NCBI GenBank assembly: GCA_034440635.1
Contig: JAOTON010001526.1
Span: forward strand, 715,501 to 779,500
DNA from: Lepas anatifera
Lineage: Eukaryota; Arthropoda; Thecostraca; Lepadidae
Direction of reading: 5' to 3'
DNA: 64,000 nucleotides
The position numbers were made by a program, and so were the translations under genes. The notes beneath the pieces are model-generated. The model did no database searches. It worked only from the letters and a program-made list of their open reading frames with translations, and was not told where the DNA came from. Of this stretch, positions 48,701 to 58,100 are shown in pieces (positions within the stretch are counted from its first letter, which is position 1; every line of letters starts with the position of its first letter).

Positions 48701-51700
48701 GCCTAGATGCCCGAATGTGACAGTATTTTTCGAGAAATACATGATTGTGGGCATATTTGGCATTAAAGATAACGCAGATACGTTATAGTACTTTTTGTCC
48801 ATTTTGTGGTTAAATAATATTTAAAGTTTGGTATCTTGATTTGGGTCCCTATTTTTTGAATTTAGTATAAGTACGCCTAAAAGCTACTAGGAAAGTACTA
48901 ATGAGTGAAGAAATAAACATAGCTGGGCAGCAATTCTACCTAAACTACGCAACAGCGAAGACAAGTTCGAATGTTTGTGTGATGTAGGCCTGCCAAAAAA
49001 ATTTGACAGTGGGAGCTACTTCTGTTGGGGCATATTTTTAGGTATATCTGAGATAGTGCAGGCTAAAACTAGCTGGATAATGTGCTGCCATGGCTAATCT
49101 AGATGAATGTGGCTACTTTGATTCTGATGCACTTTCATATAACTTGGTTTTCATTCTTAGTTGTTGTGCCTTACCTTATTTGTGCCCTAGATCAGATTGG
49201 TGGGTGATTTGGAGCTGGAGGAAGTTGGGAGAGTTGGCGCCAGCGACTGGCACAACAGTTTCGGTGGATTTCATGATCAATTATCTGTTTTGTACGATAG
49301 AAATGTGTGCCATGCGTCCTCAAGTGTTAAACACACACTGGAGGGGGCCTGGCACTAACGTGCACAGAGGGGGCCTGTGCCCCTTCTCTTCAGAAAATCA
49401 CGAAAATCTCGAAGAAAGAGACTTTGAAAACGCTGGTTGGGGGTGTGTTGCTTACTACCAGTGGTAGTAGCACACACAGGACCTGACTGCCTGGAGTTAA
49501 GCGGATTTTGACTTATACACTGGATTTTCTTTGGTATGGCTTCATACCTCTGTACCTATTGGCCATAGACATATTTTAATCTATGGGTGTTGCCTGGGTT
49601 TTTACTGCAGAAGGACGACCAGGCAGGTGATAATCGCTGTTGGGGGAATTTTAGCATTTGATCTGGCTTTAAAATGCTACCTAGGTCCCTTTACCAACAC
49701 ATTTTAGGTGATCCAATCCTATGTTGACATTGTTTTTGCCTTTTGTTGGTATGTGGATGGAGTTTGTGGGGGTGGGGGGCTGTGATCGGGTTCCCATTGT
49801 GTGTGGTGTCGCTCCCTTTTAGATTAGTTCCCATTTAATTTTCATGATAATTGCCACATTTAATCATGGGGAAATGTACCATATTGGAAACACTCCTTCC
49901 AAAATGGAAACTCTTAAAGAGAAATGCATGTCATTGGGGAAATTGCAGTCGAGTTGCCATAATAGTTTGATCCCAATACTGAAACAATGATCCATAATTG
50001 GAAATTTTCTTCCAAAACATAAACATGATCTAAAATGAAACACGTTTACTACTTTTGCGGTAATGGTTGGTGTTGACCTTGTCCGTTGAAAGTGGACGGT
50101 GATGACATTCGCATTTGAAACGTATTGTTAATTATCTTCGTTTGTGACAGGGAGGTCATGTTGAGTTTGTGACAGCTATTTTCCGGCCACCTCATTACCC
50201 TTTATAGTGACACCTGAACAGAGTGCGATATAGCCCCCTGGGTCTTTGATCTACCATCGTGATAAACTACCGGGGACTAGTCCGCTCTTTATCATCTGCT
50301 CTACGATCGTCAAGAGGGCAAATGCTTCCAGACATTTATTTTTGGGGTATCATCGGTGCACCTCACCAACTACCAAGGTTTTATGGTGTAACCAACTCGT
50401 TCTCTGTTGAAAGCGTTGCTCGGGGGCCAGATTGTTCCTTGTTCAGGGCATCCACCGGGCCTTGAACCCGGGCTGGCCACATGTAAAGCGAGCCTGCTAG
50501 CCACTCCATCACTGCGCCCCTCACAAAGCCTTGTCTACCGTGTTTCTGTCCTGGTCACTCACAGAACCAATCAAGAGGGACAAAGAGCGGTAGTTTGTAT
50601 TAGTGTTGGATCTGTGTTGTTGATGGAATTAAGTACAACGTTGAATTTATCTATCGGAACAGTCTATTTTGACAGCTTTTGGGGGGTATGGAGCGTAAAA
50701 CCGCACCCCTATGTATACGACTGTGACAGATGGCAGTACCTGCATAATGAAGCACTTCGTTCTGCTTCCAGCTGGTCATTTTTCAATTTTCAGACGACCC
50801 AAGCCATTGGCGGATCCAGGATTTCCTATTGTCGAGGGGAAAGGGTGAAGTGGAGGGGCGGGGGGGTACAGTCATGGGGCGCCATCGCAAACCAGGGGGC
50901 GGCATTCTTATGCGAAAAACCCTTCAGGTGGACGCTAAATCCTATCCCAGGGGCGCCGATACTGGCACCCTGGGAGGGGGATGGAAAGTGACAATTCAGA
51001 AGACGCCATTGACCTTTGGGGGACTGCCGTGACCATTCAAGGGAGGGGCCGAAGGTCAACAGGGGAGGGGGAGGGAGCGCTTTAGCCCCCCTTGCCTGAA
51101 TCCGCCTATGGTTGAAGCTCATTAAACCAGAGGACGTTGCTATCATCTTTGAAGACTTCAGGCACAAGCTGCCTTTTTGCATTCCCATTTACGTGGGGTT
51201 TCATTGCACTCTGTCATAGGATGAGGTAAGGATATGTAATTGTATTTACCCCCTCGCCCCTCCATCACATGCATACACACATGACAGTCTGAGAGCACTG
51301 AACGTGCAGGTATCAGCACTGATCAGCAACGGCCACTGATCAGCGGTATCAAAACAATTAGCACTGGCAGTTGTGTTTTGGTCCAGTCGGCTAGAGGGAC
51401 CGTCATCTCGGCATAAAAGGGTAAAAGTAATTTGCCCGGTAGCAGGGGTATAACCCCATAATTTGCTTAAAAGAAATATATTTTCTCGTTCTACGAATGA
51501 TGGAGCATAGGAAAATGCCCAAAAATATAGGAAAAGTTACTTTTCATGAAATAGGTCCCACCCCTAGTATAAGGTGTGGTTTATATTGTGAATTTTGTAT
51601 TGACACCGTGTTTGTATTACACTACGCACCCACTCGGCCATTGTTCACTTCTAATTTTAGTAGTCAGTGTATGTGGTCCACTGCATTGTAAGAACGTACT

Positions 51701-51897
51701 GCAGTAAATCGTCTCATGTTCCGGCTTTACGTGTGACCGCACTTTAACTGCGCAGGACGGTGCCACCTCACGAGAAGTTCTCACATACCGAGACGTTCGT
51801 GCCGCGCGAGGCGGGCGATAAGACGATCGTGGCGTCCTTCCAGTGCCGCCAGCTGTTCGATATTGAGGGCAGCAAGAAAATGAAGGTCTCCAACTGA
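27537..51897 (+). CDS. Transglutaminase (protein-glutamine gamma-glutamyltransferase), 14 exons, 5' end missing
   Basis: This gene encodes a calcium-dependent transglutaminase that cross-links proteins through glutamine-lysine isopeptide bonds; arthropod homologues act in hemolymph clotting. The exons join in consistent phase (1,0,1,0,1,0,1,2,0,0,1,0,2) into about 708 residues ending at TGA 51895-51897. Order: N-terminal beta-sandwich (exons 1-3), catalytic core (3-10), two C-terminal beta-barrels (10-14). The triad is intact: Cys codon 34311-34313 in YGQCWV, His 39027-39029 in NFHVWNE, Asp 39096-39098 in QAIDSTPQ. The tryptophans expected near the active site are also present ([13 protein letters not shown]). 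Arthropod transglutaminases run to about 750-770 residues, so roughly 50 N-terminal residues are missing. Introns are repeat-rich, the largest about 5.7 kb (intron 13). I see no AATAAA within 300 bp of the stop. Family membership is certain; the physiological role is inferred. Confidence 0.97.
28269..28396 (+). CDS. Transglutaminase exon 2
   Basis: The acceptor is tgcaacag before 28269 and the donor is CAG|gtaact after 28396. Two bases complete a Gly codon with exon 1, then [18 protein letters not shown] continues the N-terminal sandwich. The exon ends in phase 0 after MVLQ. Confidence 0.93.
28965..29345. repeat. 76-bp minisatellite in transglutaminase intron 2
   Basis: Units of about 76 bp combine gcaatcacggctccagggac, ctctctgtatagcgatcgca and cctccagcaacgttcagccc. 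About four good copies are flanked by degraded ones. It starts about 570 bp after exon 2 and stops some 120 bp before exon 3. Confidence 0.9.
29466..29598 (+). CDS. Transglutaminase exon 3
   Basis: The acceptor is gcgtcag before 29466 and the donor is G|gtgagt after 29598. It encodes [18 protein letters not shown] and finishes with ILFNPWCP, the conserved NPWC junction into the catalytic core. It leaves in phase 1. Confidence 0.95.
30171..30343 (+). mobile_element. tRNA-derived SINE, family A, in transglutaminase intron 3
   Basis: The copy has a well-kept A box (ggtggcttagtggatagca) and a B box near gtccgggttcag. The tail reads gtcgttaaaccccaaca. A 13-bp target-site duplication, taaactaggcctg, lies at 30158-30170 and 30344-30356. 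The head resembles a tRNA-Arg (anticodon-loop-like cttctaa), which is inferred. Confidence 0.88.
33458..33684 (+). CDS. Transglutaminase exon 4 (catalytic core entry)
   Basis: The acceptor is tttgcag before 33458. The split codon makes Asp, giving [13 protein letters not shown] across the junction, as in the family. It includes [18 protein letters not shown] and [10 protein letters not shown]. The phase-0 donor gtgcgt after 33684 is preferred to gtaact 4 bp downstream, because only phase 0 fits exon 5. Confidence 0.92.
33783..33940 (-). mobile_element. SINE-like element, family B, in transglutaminase intron 4
   Basis: It contains ggtcatatggggtagccaac, gggagggtattatgggga and a minus-strand B box (ggggattcgaacccgggc), like the copy at 21075. 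It fills most of the short intron between exons 4 and 5. Confidence 0.62.
34164..34341 (+). CDS. Transglutaminase exon 5 (active-site cysteine)
   Basis: The acceptor is ttgacag before 34164 and the donor is G|gtgaga after 34341. It encodes [14 protein letters not shown], then SPWTWTGSV, which holds the transition-state tryptophan, then [15 protein letters not shown] with the nucleophile Cys at 34311-34313. It leaves in phase 1. Confidence 0.97.
35097..35212 (+). CDS. Transglutaminase exon 6
   Basis: The acceptor is tgtttcag before 35097 and the donor is GAG|gttagg after 35212. It encodes [20 protein letters not shown] and [12 protein letters not shown], both highly conserved in the core. Phase 0 at the end. 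Confidence 0.96.
35450..36680. other. AT-rich island in transglutaminase intron 6 with short broken frames
   Basis: This stretch is clearly more AT-rich than its surroundings. A + strand frame from ATG 36354 runs 46 codons (begins [11 protein letters not shown]), meets TAA, and then stays open in the same frame for about another 45 codons. A shorter frame precedes it at about 36229. I do not recognise the product. It could be an old insertion or chance. Confidence 0.3.
37200..37460. repeat. 28-bp minisatellite, first block, transglutaminase intron 6
   Basis: The unit is ccctgaccgcgaggttccag plus tgctgtaa, 28 bp, with about nine imperfect copies. It resumes at about 37700. Confidence 0.88.
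37700..37795. repeat. 28-bp minisatellite, second block
   Basis: About four further copies of the unit seen at 37200-37460, separated from it by about 240 bp of unrelated sequence. Confidence 0.85.
38670..38975. repeat. About 31-bp tandem repeat with CRE-like palindromes before exon 7
   Basis: Repeats of tgtgacgtcacactgt plus a t-rich spacer. The palindrome tgacgtca, a consensus CREB/ATF site, occurs exactly at 38705, 38799, 38831 and 38895, with decayed copies between. The array ends next to the exon 7 acceptor. Regulatory use is not shown. Confidence 0.8.
38985..39123 (+). CDS. Transglutaminase exon 7 (catalytic His and Asp)
   Basis: The acceptor is ggtggcag before 38985 and the donor is A|gtaagt after 39123. 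[19 protein letters not shown] contains the catalytic His, and [15 protein letters not shown] contains the catalytic Asp. The sequence before the acceptor has little pyrimidine tract and is the tail of a CRE-like tandem repeat. Phase 1 at the end. Confidence 0.96.
39647..39809 (+). CDS. Transglutaminase exon 8
   Basis: The acceptor cgccag before 39647 follows a good pyrimidine tract and makes [16 protein letters not shown], as expected for the family. Alternatives at 39614 and 39625 give extra residues or the wrong phase. VNADLVHW is conserved. The donor chosen, gtacca after 39809, is weak, but it alone gives the phase 2 that exon 9 needs; gtgcag after 39819 does not. Confidence 0.85.
40575..40690. 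repeat. Interspersed repeat copy 2, transglutaminase intron 8
   Basis: Contains gggtggagatccgggtag and ccagcgttaacccatcaagg, matching 27290-27420. Confidence 0.65.
40745..41539. mobile_element. MITE with perfect 24-bp ends in transglutaminase intron 8
   Basis: The outermost 24 bp (40745-40768), beginning ttaaagggagatacgcg, are exactly complementary to 41516-41539. If the outer TTAA is read as the target duplication, the inverted repeat is 20 bp beginning agggagatacgcg. The interior is AT-rich without a coding frame. Exon 9 begins 41 bp beyond its right end. Confidence 0.9.
41581..41668 (+). CDS. Transglutaminase exon 9
   Basis: The acceptor is tgttgcag before 41581 and the donor is AAG|gtaacc after 41668. 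It encodes [15 protein letters not shown], an acidic linker, and EDITHLYK, a hallmark of the end of the core. A MITE ends only 41 bp upstream of this exon. Confidence 0.93.
42081..42257 (+). CDS. Transglutaminase exon 10
   Basis: The acceptor is ctgccag before 42081 and the donor is ACG|gttagc after 42257, phase 0 at both ends. [16 protein letters not shown] completes the conserved LYK-NPEG-ER motif. The rest starts the first C-terminal barrel ([12 protein letters not shown]). Confidence 0.95.
42639..42762 (+). CDS. Transglutaminase exon 11 (first C-terminal barrel)
   Basis: The acceptor is gccgccag before 42639 and the donor is A|gtgagc after 42762. It encodes [20 protein letters not shown] and ends with VLQPGQ. 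It leaves in phase 1. Confidence 0.93.
44520..44680 (+). CDS. Transglutaminase exon 12
   Basis: The acceptor is attttgcag before 44520 and the donor is GAG|gtgaga after 44680. It encodes [20 protein letters not shown] and ends [11 protein letters not shown], the junction between the two C-terminal barrels. Confidence 0.93.
45237..45417 (+). mobile_element. tRNA-derived SINE, family A, in transglutaminase intron 12
   Basis: The same head, body and tail as the copy at 30171. It is flanked by near-identical 14-bp repeats, ataagtgctcgcta at 45223-45236 and ataaatgctcgcta at 45418-45431 (13 of 14 match), which mark the insertion site. Confidence 0.88.
45933..46072 (+). CDS. Transglutaminase exon 13 (second C-terminal barrel)
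   Basis: The acceptor is gttttcag before 45933 and the donor is AG|gtgagt after 46072. It encodes [20 protein letters not shown] and [18 protein letters not shown], typical of the last barrel. It leaves in phase 2. Confidence 0.94.
46860..48430 (-). pseudogene. Decayed coding remnant, minus strand, in transglutaminase intron 13
   Basis: Several minus-strand segments look protein-like but are split by frameshifts and stops. One covers 48173-47835 (a 112-residue open frame with [20 protein letters not shown]), another 47686-47459 (75 residues). A third, near 48410-48330, contains [16 protein letters not shown] in another frame. Their order and spacing suggest one former gene or transposon-derived frame read right to left. 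I do not recognise the family. No reconstruction is offered; the breaks show it is not functional as it stands. Confidence 0.45.
50380..50520 (-). mobile_element. tRNA-derived SINE-like element, family C, in transglutaminase intron 13
   Basis: Minus-strand tRNA-like end: a B box near gggccttgaacccgggct, then gcgagcctgctagccactcc and an A-box-like end. The body includes gtaaccaactcgttctctgt. It differs in sequence from families A and B. Confidence 0.5.
50804..51111. mobile_element. hAT-like MITE in transglutaminase intron 13
   Basis: The left end ccattggcggatccagg pairs with the right end cctgaatccgcctatgg. The interior is rich in g-runs and c-runs. It has the same terminal motif as the element at 19644. 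No convincing 8-bp target duplication is visible. Confidence 0.6.
51756..51897 (+). CDS. Transglutaminase last exon with stop codon
   Basis: The acceptor is ctgcgcag before 51756. One base completes an Arg codon, then [17 protein letters not shown] and [18 protein letters not shown] match the end of the family, with stop TGA at 51895-51897. No canonical polyadenylation signal is evident just downstream. Confidence 0.95.
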
Positions 51898-52662
51898 AGA
51901 TTTGTACATCACCTGCAAACGAACTTGACCCTGAGGACTTGATTCTGATGACACCGCCATCGACAATCTTGGTTTTATTTGGGCCTTGCAATGACTATTT
52001 CGAAATGGTTTTAGTTTCCCGTGAAATTGCGGAATGATTGCAGTTTTCATGTTTATAGTATGTATAGATACTTACAGGGGATTTTCGGCATCCGTATCGA
52101 AGTGTGGTACCTATCATTAAGTGTAGTATCTTATTTTCAATGTCATTCTTCGAATCTTGCCTGGTTCATTGTACGAGAAGGCAAGCAAATTCGTTTTTTC
52201 TTCAGATACGTTTCATAAAAACTCGATGTGCACTCAAAAGGAAACGAAGCATTATCTTCTTTCATGCGAGGGCGTATTTCTTCTCAAGTGACGGATACTT
52301 GCTGGTTGTTTGTGTGGGGGAGTATGCACTGGGGCCAGTTGCATTAGAACGCTGTTTTATTACTCTGGGATGTGATTTCTTAAGAGTGTATGCGGGTGTT
52401 TGAGGCTGAATTTTTTCTAGCATCGGAAATGTATCCTGCTGCAACGTGAGATGGTTCTTAAGAGGAGGAATCTTGCCGTGTTGAGCACTTTCAGAAAATA
52501 TTTGCATGCTGAATGACAGAGTGTGCCTTAGTTAGCAGAGCAGGTATGTGAAACAATGTAGTCAAAACAGTCTTGCCAGGATGGGTGGTTCTCGGAATGT
52601 GTAATATGAAATAGTTTTAATATTCCGTTTGGTTAGGCTCATCCTCACCTTCTGCACTCCAG

Positions 52663-53532
52663 GCTAAACAATTCGGCGGAGTTGGGTTTGTTGAAGGGTA
52701 TGCAATCCCAAAAATGAAGTTATCGCCCTTATCCCAACCCGAGGTCACTACCACCTCCACCCAGACTAGCGACAGATGCTCTCTGACAGCTCTGGACTGC
52801 GTAGATGGTGATGCGATGGTAAAAGAGGCCATCAACGCTGGCGGCGCCTCCAATGCTCGTTAGGTGACTGAAATGTGTAAAACGGATTCAGCCCAGCATA
52901 TAGATATGATAGAATACTGGTATGAGGACTTGAATCCAGAGGCTCTTATTCATTGGTGGGGAAGCGCGACTTAGCTGCTTCAAGGTCCGCAGTGGTAAGG
53001 AATATGTCCTTAACTCTTGTCCACCCTTTTCAGAGCTGACAAAATCCTTTCGAGGCTGAGAGCTCGCTCTTGTTCGCTTGTGGTTTCACTGGGTGATTGT
53101 TTCATAAATGAAAAATAATAATACTGAAGCAAGGTACCGGGCAGTGTAGTGAAATGCGGTCAAATGCTGAGAAGAAATATGGGTATGTTGCCCAATACAT
53201 TGTTTTCAGTTAATTTGACCAAATATTTCGTACTAAGTATGCCATCACACATATCCGAACTTAACCTGGCAGGGGTTGATAAAAATTTAAAGAGAATGTC
53301 AGGTTTGATTTTACTTCTACGAATGATTTCGGTACCTTAGCTCCTTGCGGAAAATCCGCTGAATGGGTGATGTTTTATCTTTCTGATCTTACCATGAGCC
53401 GTTGATGAATTTTGAATTGCTTACTCATCTTTGCACGGCCCTCTTTACACTGCAGGTGGCCTTGAAACCCCTCTCCACTGCGGACGTTACAGCACTGATC
53501 AAGTGGCAACCTTTGCCCGCCCCAGTGACTGA
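52663..53532 (+). CDS. Candidate two-exon ankyrin-like fragment
   Basis: A frame after the acceptor ctgcactccag (52662) runs to 52858 and could splice at C|gttagg in phase 1. The acceptor cactgcag (53455) opens a second segment from 53456 that continues in phase. Across the junction the text reads EAINAGGASNAR then GLETPLHCGRYS, recalling the ankyrin-repeat consensus (GADVNAR...TPLHxAA). Stop TGA is at 53530-53532. An internal ATG at about 52714 could start it. No further repeats were found, so this may be a fragment or coincidence. Confidence 0.3.
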
Positions 53533-54304
53533 GTCGGTTGCAAGAGTTTAACTTACGATCACCCTCCCACCTTGGTCTGGACGACAGTATTCTGCTGAAG
53601 TAAATGCCATGGGTCACCCTCTCCTGAATGAGAGTATTGCCGCCGGCGTAATAGTTGTGTGTTGTGAGGATTTGGCTGTGCACACATGGGGGAGTCCCAC
53701 TGATTGGTGGCGGCGTGTTCGGCGGGGTTATGTTTTAGTGGAACATTGAACTAACCGAGCCTTGCTCCGACCGGATGCTTTATTTAGCCAACTGAGTTTC
53801 TAGCCGCATGAGCTGGTTGATATTTGCCGCTAGTGTGGGGGCACGGAGTAGATATAGGCAGGCAAGACGCCGGATTAGAAAATGTGCGCGGTGAGCTCAC
53901 CAAACTCTTGGTATCGACTAACAACTTACTTTATCTGCAATCTAAATATCGCATAACGACCTTAATTTAGATTGCAGATCGAGACATCTGCTTCTAAGAG
54001 CTCACTTGACTCTATGTGCTCGGTAAAGTAGGCAGTTAGAAAACTTGTTTGCCCTTCAATAAGTTCTTCGTAGGAAATGGCATGAAAAATATTTAAAAAA
54101 CTTGCCAAGATCGAGCTCCACTTTTGATCGTGATATGCTGTACTGTGCACGAAAAATGTGACTTTTCTATGTTTTTCATTGCATGTAGCTGCGAATTTAG
54201 CTCCAGCAGAGAGAGATTAATAAAATGGTGTCAAGCCTAGTGAGTTGTCATCAATCTTCTCTGTGTACGTGAGAAATACAAAACAGGTGGAAGCGTGAAT
54301 AATT

Positions 54305-54793
54305 CTAGAATACATTTAGAGCTCCTCTGCAAAAAGGATAGATGACAGTCTGCAAGTCCTCTCCACCCAAGGGGCTCAACGCATTCCCACACTCGCGAGG
54401 CTGTTCAAGCACTCGGTCCAAAATCGGCTTTAAGAGTGGAGTGGTAACAGGCGCCTGGTCCTTCTGGAGCGCGAGTGACAACCCTGCCATGTCAGCTAGA
54501 GGAGCTTCCGCTGGTGCTGAGGTGGAAGGGTGAGTGGCAGTAACCACCTCAGCTAAAGGAGCTAGCGATGCCTCTGATGCTAAGGTGGAGGGATGAGTGG
54601 CAGCAATCACCTCAGGTAGAGGAACTACCGCTGCTGCTGAGGTTGAAGGGTGAGCAGGAGTAATCGCCACAGCTAAAGGAGCTGGTGGCTCTCCTGCTGC
54701 TGAGGTGGAGAGATGGGTGGCAGTAACCACCTGACCTAGATGAACTGGCGGCTCTCCTGCTGCTGAGGTAGAGGGGTGAATGGAGCACTCTCC
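54305..54793 (-). CDS. Candidate exon with about 20-residue repeats, minus strand
   Basis: A minus-strand frame is open from the stop at 54794-54796 down to the stop at 54305. It has four to five repeats of 19-21 residues of the form VTATHPSTSAPAEAPLAD, rich in Ala, Pro, Ser and Thr, then a non-repeat tail of about 55 residues (begins MAGLSLALQKDQAP). Unit lengths stay multiples of three, which is compatible with a coding mucin-like segment. No start codon with context or splice sites were established, so a non-coding tandem repeat is equally possible. Confidence 0.3.
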   Translation of the reverse strand, partial: GECSIHPSTSAAGEPPVHLGQVVTATHLSTSAAGEPPAPLAVAITPAHPSTSAAAVVPLPEVIAATHPSTLASEASLAPLAEVVTATHPSTSAPAEAPLADMAGLSLALQKDQAPVTTPLLKPILDRVLEQPRECGNALSPLGGEDLQTVIYPFCRGALNVF

Positions 54794-55899
54794 TCAGCTA
54801 GGATCTGGCGGCGCCTCTGATGCTGCCGAGGTGCCGAGGTGAGTGGCAGCGGCGTGACAGCAGTGGACGCCAGCCGAGCTCAGACCTCGCCCTGAGTCTA
54901 GGGCAGCTTCAGTCTTGACAGAATGTTTCGAGTGGTGAGTCGGTATTGCTGCAGAGTGCGTTCGATTTGCAATTGCTGTTTCCTACCGTAGGCGGCCGCC
55001 CTTGGCCAAAATTCCTGATCTCGTCAAATAGAAAAACCGACATTCTATATCCAGCGCTAGGCAACAGAGCCCAAATTCAACATTTTGGTCCTGACGTTGA
55101 AAGTTTTTGCATGGTTAGTTTGCCCCCACTTTTTTCTACTTGGCTGTTTCTTAGTATGCGCCTAGAGGAAGAACCGGAGCAGAGATCTTAGTCGCCGATC
55201 GGGTATAATGTTTAAGCAAGAGATTCCTCATTTACAGCTAGAGGAGCTGTAGCAGGTTTTATTCTTCAAAAGTACTGTCCAACGATTCAACAAAATATGT
55301 TGTTGCCGATTTTTTTGTAGCCAGCCACAATGTTAACACCAGCGGATCATCCCAATAAAACTTGTCTCAAATTACAACCACGTAGCTCTTGCATTCATGC
55401 GCCAACGCATTGTTAAAAATCAGGATTTTTTCTGTACTTCGGCGTTCCTTCATTAGATTAACCCCCACCGCAGTGCGGGATTGTTTGAACAGCCATCGGT
55501 TTTTTTTCCGACAGCACCAGAAAAACGGCGCCGCCCTACTTAGCACACCTTATCCTCATCCTTAGAGTCAAATGACCTCAACTCCAAAAAGGTGGTACCA
55601 GTGAAAGAAACTTAAATCTATTGATCTAATAATCATATCACATAATGAGCCGACCGAGAACCATAAGTTGTGGTAACGGGTTTTGTATATCGATCACTGA
55701 GGGTCAGGTAGGCGGGCTGTGACCGCTCCGTCGAAAGTGCATGGGGAAAATGGCAATTGGCCGAAAAATGACCCAATTTCTGCAGATACGGCTTAGAATA
55801 TCTTTTCTTATAGGCCACTCTCCAGTTTCGTGTTGCAAGTTTGGATTTGTGACTTCTCAGAGGCCATCTGGAACTACTTGAAGAGGTTTCCATATTTGG

Positions 55900-56280
55900 G
55901 TAATTAACTTCACAGGAATCGATGATAGAGCCTTCATTCTGATGCCATTGCTTTCGGTTATCATTGACGGTCCATTTATATGCATACTGGCTGTTAGGTC
56001 AAATGGTGACTTTGGCAGGACCTTAGGTCACGGAACTTTTGTTTTGACCTAGTATAGCCATATTACACACGATTCAATTTACCGTAACGAGAGAAAGCGA
56101 ATGGTGCTTGAAATAATTCCTCTAACTCAACCCAGTCAGACGCTAGATCCAATAAACCTTTCTCTAATCTGTCACATTAGTTGACCAGTCATTGCCTCAA
56201 TATTGACCTGAGCCAAAAATTACCGATATCGCTTCTTCATTACCTATTTTTTTTATAAATTTTGTTCAAGTTGTTCCTGG
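55900..56280. mobile_element. Fragment related to the TTAA MITE at 18345
   Basis: Shares with about 19000-19200 the order tgacctag, catattacac/catattatac, gattcaatttacc/attcgatttgcc, gagaggaa-like text and ctcaatattgacctga. Ends are unclear and no inverted repeat is visible. Confidence 0.5.
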
Positions 56281-56439
56281 TAAGGCTGCTGGAGTCGGAG
56301 TCTCACTAAAGTCATCAAGGGACTTGTCACGGAGACCCTGACCCCACTACCCGAACGAGCAACTCCCTCAATGGAGGGTTAATTTAGAAGCCAAAGTTTA
56401 ACGTCCCACAAAGCACAGGGACGGCCGCCCCGCTTAGGT

Positions 56440-56625
56440 CACCCTCTCACCAGTCAGTAGCCAGCCGACCTGTACGTCGGGTAAACCATTGAGCGCCGGA
56501 GCGTCTCAGGGGAACCGATCCCAAGCCTGGACATGCGCTGCCACTGCATGCTTCTGAGCAGGCGCTGCTCAAGGGCGGGCCGGAGCCCAACGCTCTACCA
56601 ACTGAGCTACCGGGGCGGTATTTCT
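56440..56625 (-). mobile_element. tRNA-derived SINE-like element, family D
   Basis: On the minus strand it begins gccccggtagctcagttgg, a textbook tRNA A-box region, followed by a non-tRNA body of roughly 110 bp. It is not a tRNA gene because the rest does not fold into a cloverleaf. A diverged plus-strand relative is at 60914. Confidence 0.6.
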
Positions 56626-58100
56626 TATTGGCTATCCACCAGCTTTCATGATTGTCACTACCTCGCTTAGAAGCTGAGATCAAGGGGATGTTTGAAATCC
56701 CCGCCCCCCTCCCCACACACACACACCGGGGGCGTAGGTGGCTCGTAGGCCCACTTGGACGGTTGTTAATGGTCTTTTGGAGTTTTTTTAATGGAGATTA
56801 CAGACAGGGGACAGCGCATAATCATTGGCAAAAAATTCTGGGACGGTACCTATTTGTATGTGAAAATCCTCGCAGTGAGACAACTAATTTATTTGAAGCA
56901 AAAACTATGGGCATCGAAATATATTGTCCAGTATTGATGCTCGTCCTCCCAGCCAAACTATCGACCTTTTCCTACTCGGGCTGAAATATTAAAAATTGAT
57001 GCTTGAAAAGTGGCCGGACTTGCCACTCCCCTATCCCCCACACTTGCGTTTGGCTCCTATAGCAATGAATCTTATTTCTTTCTGTCCGATTTTACCTTTA
57101 GGAGCAGGAAAAAATCCTAGGGACAAAGGTAGAAGATTTCTGACTCCTGAAGAATGCTGCAGACACAGCAGTATTACGACATGGAGCTTGTCCAACCTCA
57201 ACACGGATATCACCAATCCAAGCCAACATCAATAGGAGGGGGACACGGGAGTGAAAGTAGCGGCAGGCTTAAAGACGTTAGTAAGGGAGTAAGGAAGTTA
57301 GTAAGGGAGGTTTGCTGACGTTGGAAAACAATTTTTCTATTCAAATATAAGAACATACACAATGCTGCGAACATCAGTTTACGTACAGTAAACGCCATGA
57401 GCACGGGCACAGAGTACACATTTCTCCATTTCCTTCTTGTGCCAGTTTGTGCCTCTATCTGCACCAAATTCCAGGTTCGCACGCTGCCGGTCTGCTGAGC
57501 GTGAATCACGCATCATTTCTGGCGGTGTAACATAGCATGTATGCACAAGCGCCCTTCACTTCGTGACGCCGGCAGTCAGTTTTTGACGGACGGGAGGGCT
57601 GCGTGAATAACGTTGCAGAACCTCCGAAACGGTTAGGAACATTCACACGTATGCATTTTTCTACAAAATTAGAAACAAACGGTTGGAAATAGAACAAAGT
57701 GGATGTGACAAAACTTTCAAATAAATGACAAATATTTTGGCTAATTAGAAAGGTTTCAGCGAAATAATCCGTTAAAAATTCCCAGAAACGATTGACGTCA
57801 ACGCTTATAGCTAAGTTTGGATATTCAGCTAGGATATTAGAGCAGACGCCTAAACAACAAATGTCTCACTTTGCCATAATATCTCAGAACGTTCATAGCC
57901 TTTGCATAAATATCATTCAAAAACTCCCGCAGAAATAGATAATAACAGACAACAACAGCAACAACAGACGACGAGACCGGATCCCATTTTATTTATTTTT
58001 TTCGAAATCGGCTTCTGATAATAACATCCATACTATGCATACACTTGTTGAACAATCTAGTTGACATAAACGGACCGGAAGCGAATGCGAGCTCATTTAA

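Larger units (their letters stand above)
54797..58096. other. Intergenic sequence, no gene recognised
   Basis: Contains the MITE fragment and the family D SINE. Other open frames lack protein-like composition. Confidence 0.55.

Noticed and set aside
49090..49467. 125-residue + strand frame in intron 13
   Set aside because: No recognisable domain and no splice context; likely chance.
56560..56625. Possible minus-strand tRNA gene starting gccccggtagctcagttgg
   Set aside because: Only the 5' half resembles a tRNA; the remainder does not close a cloverleaf, and a related copy exists at 60914.
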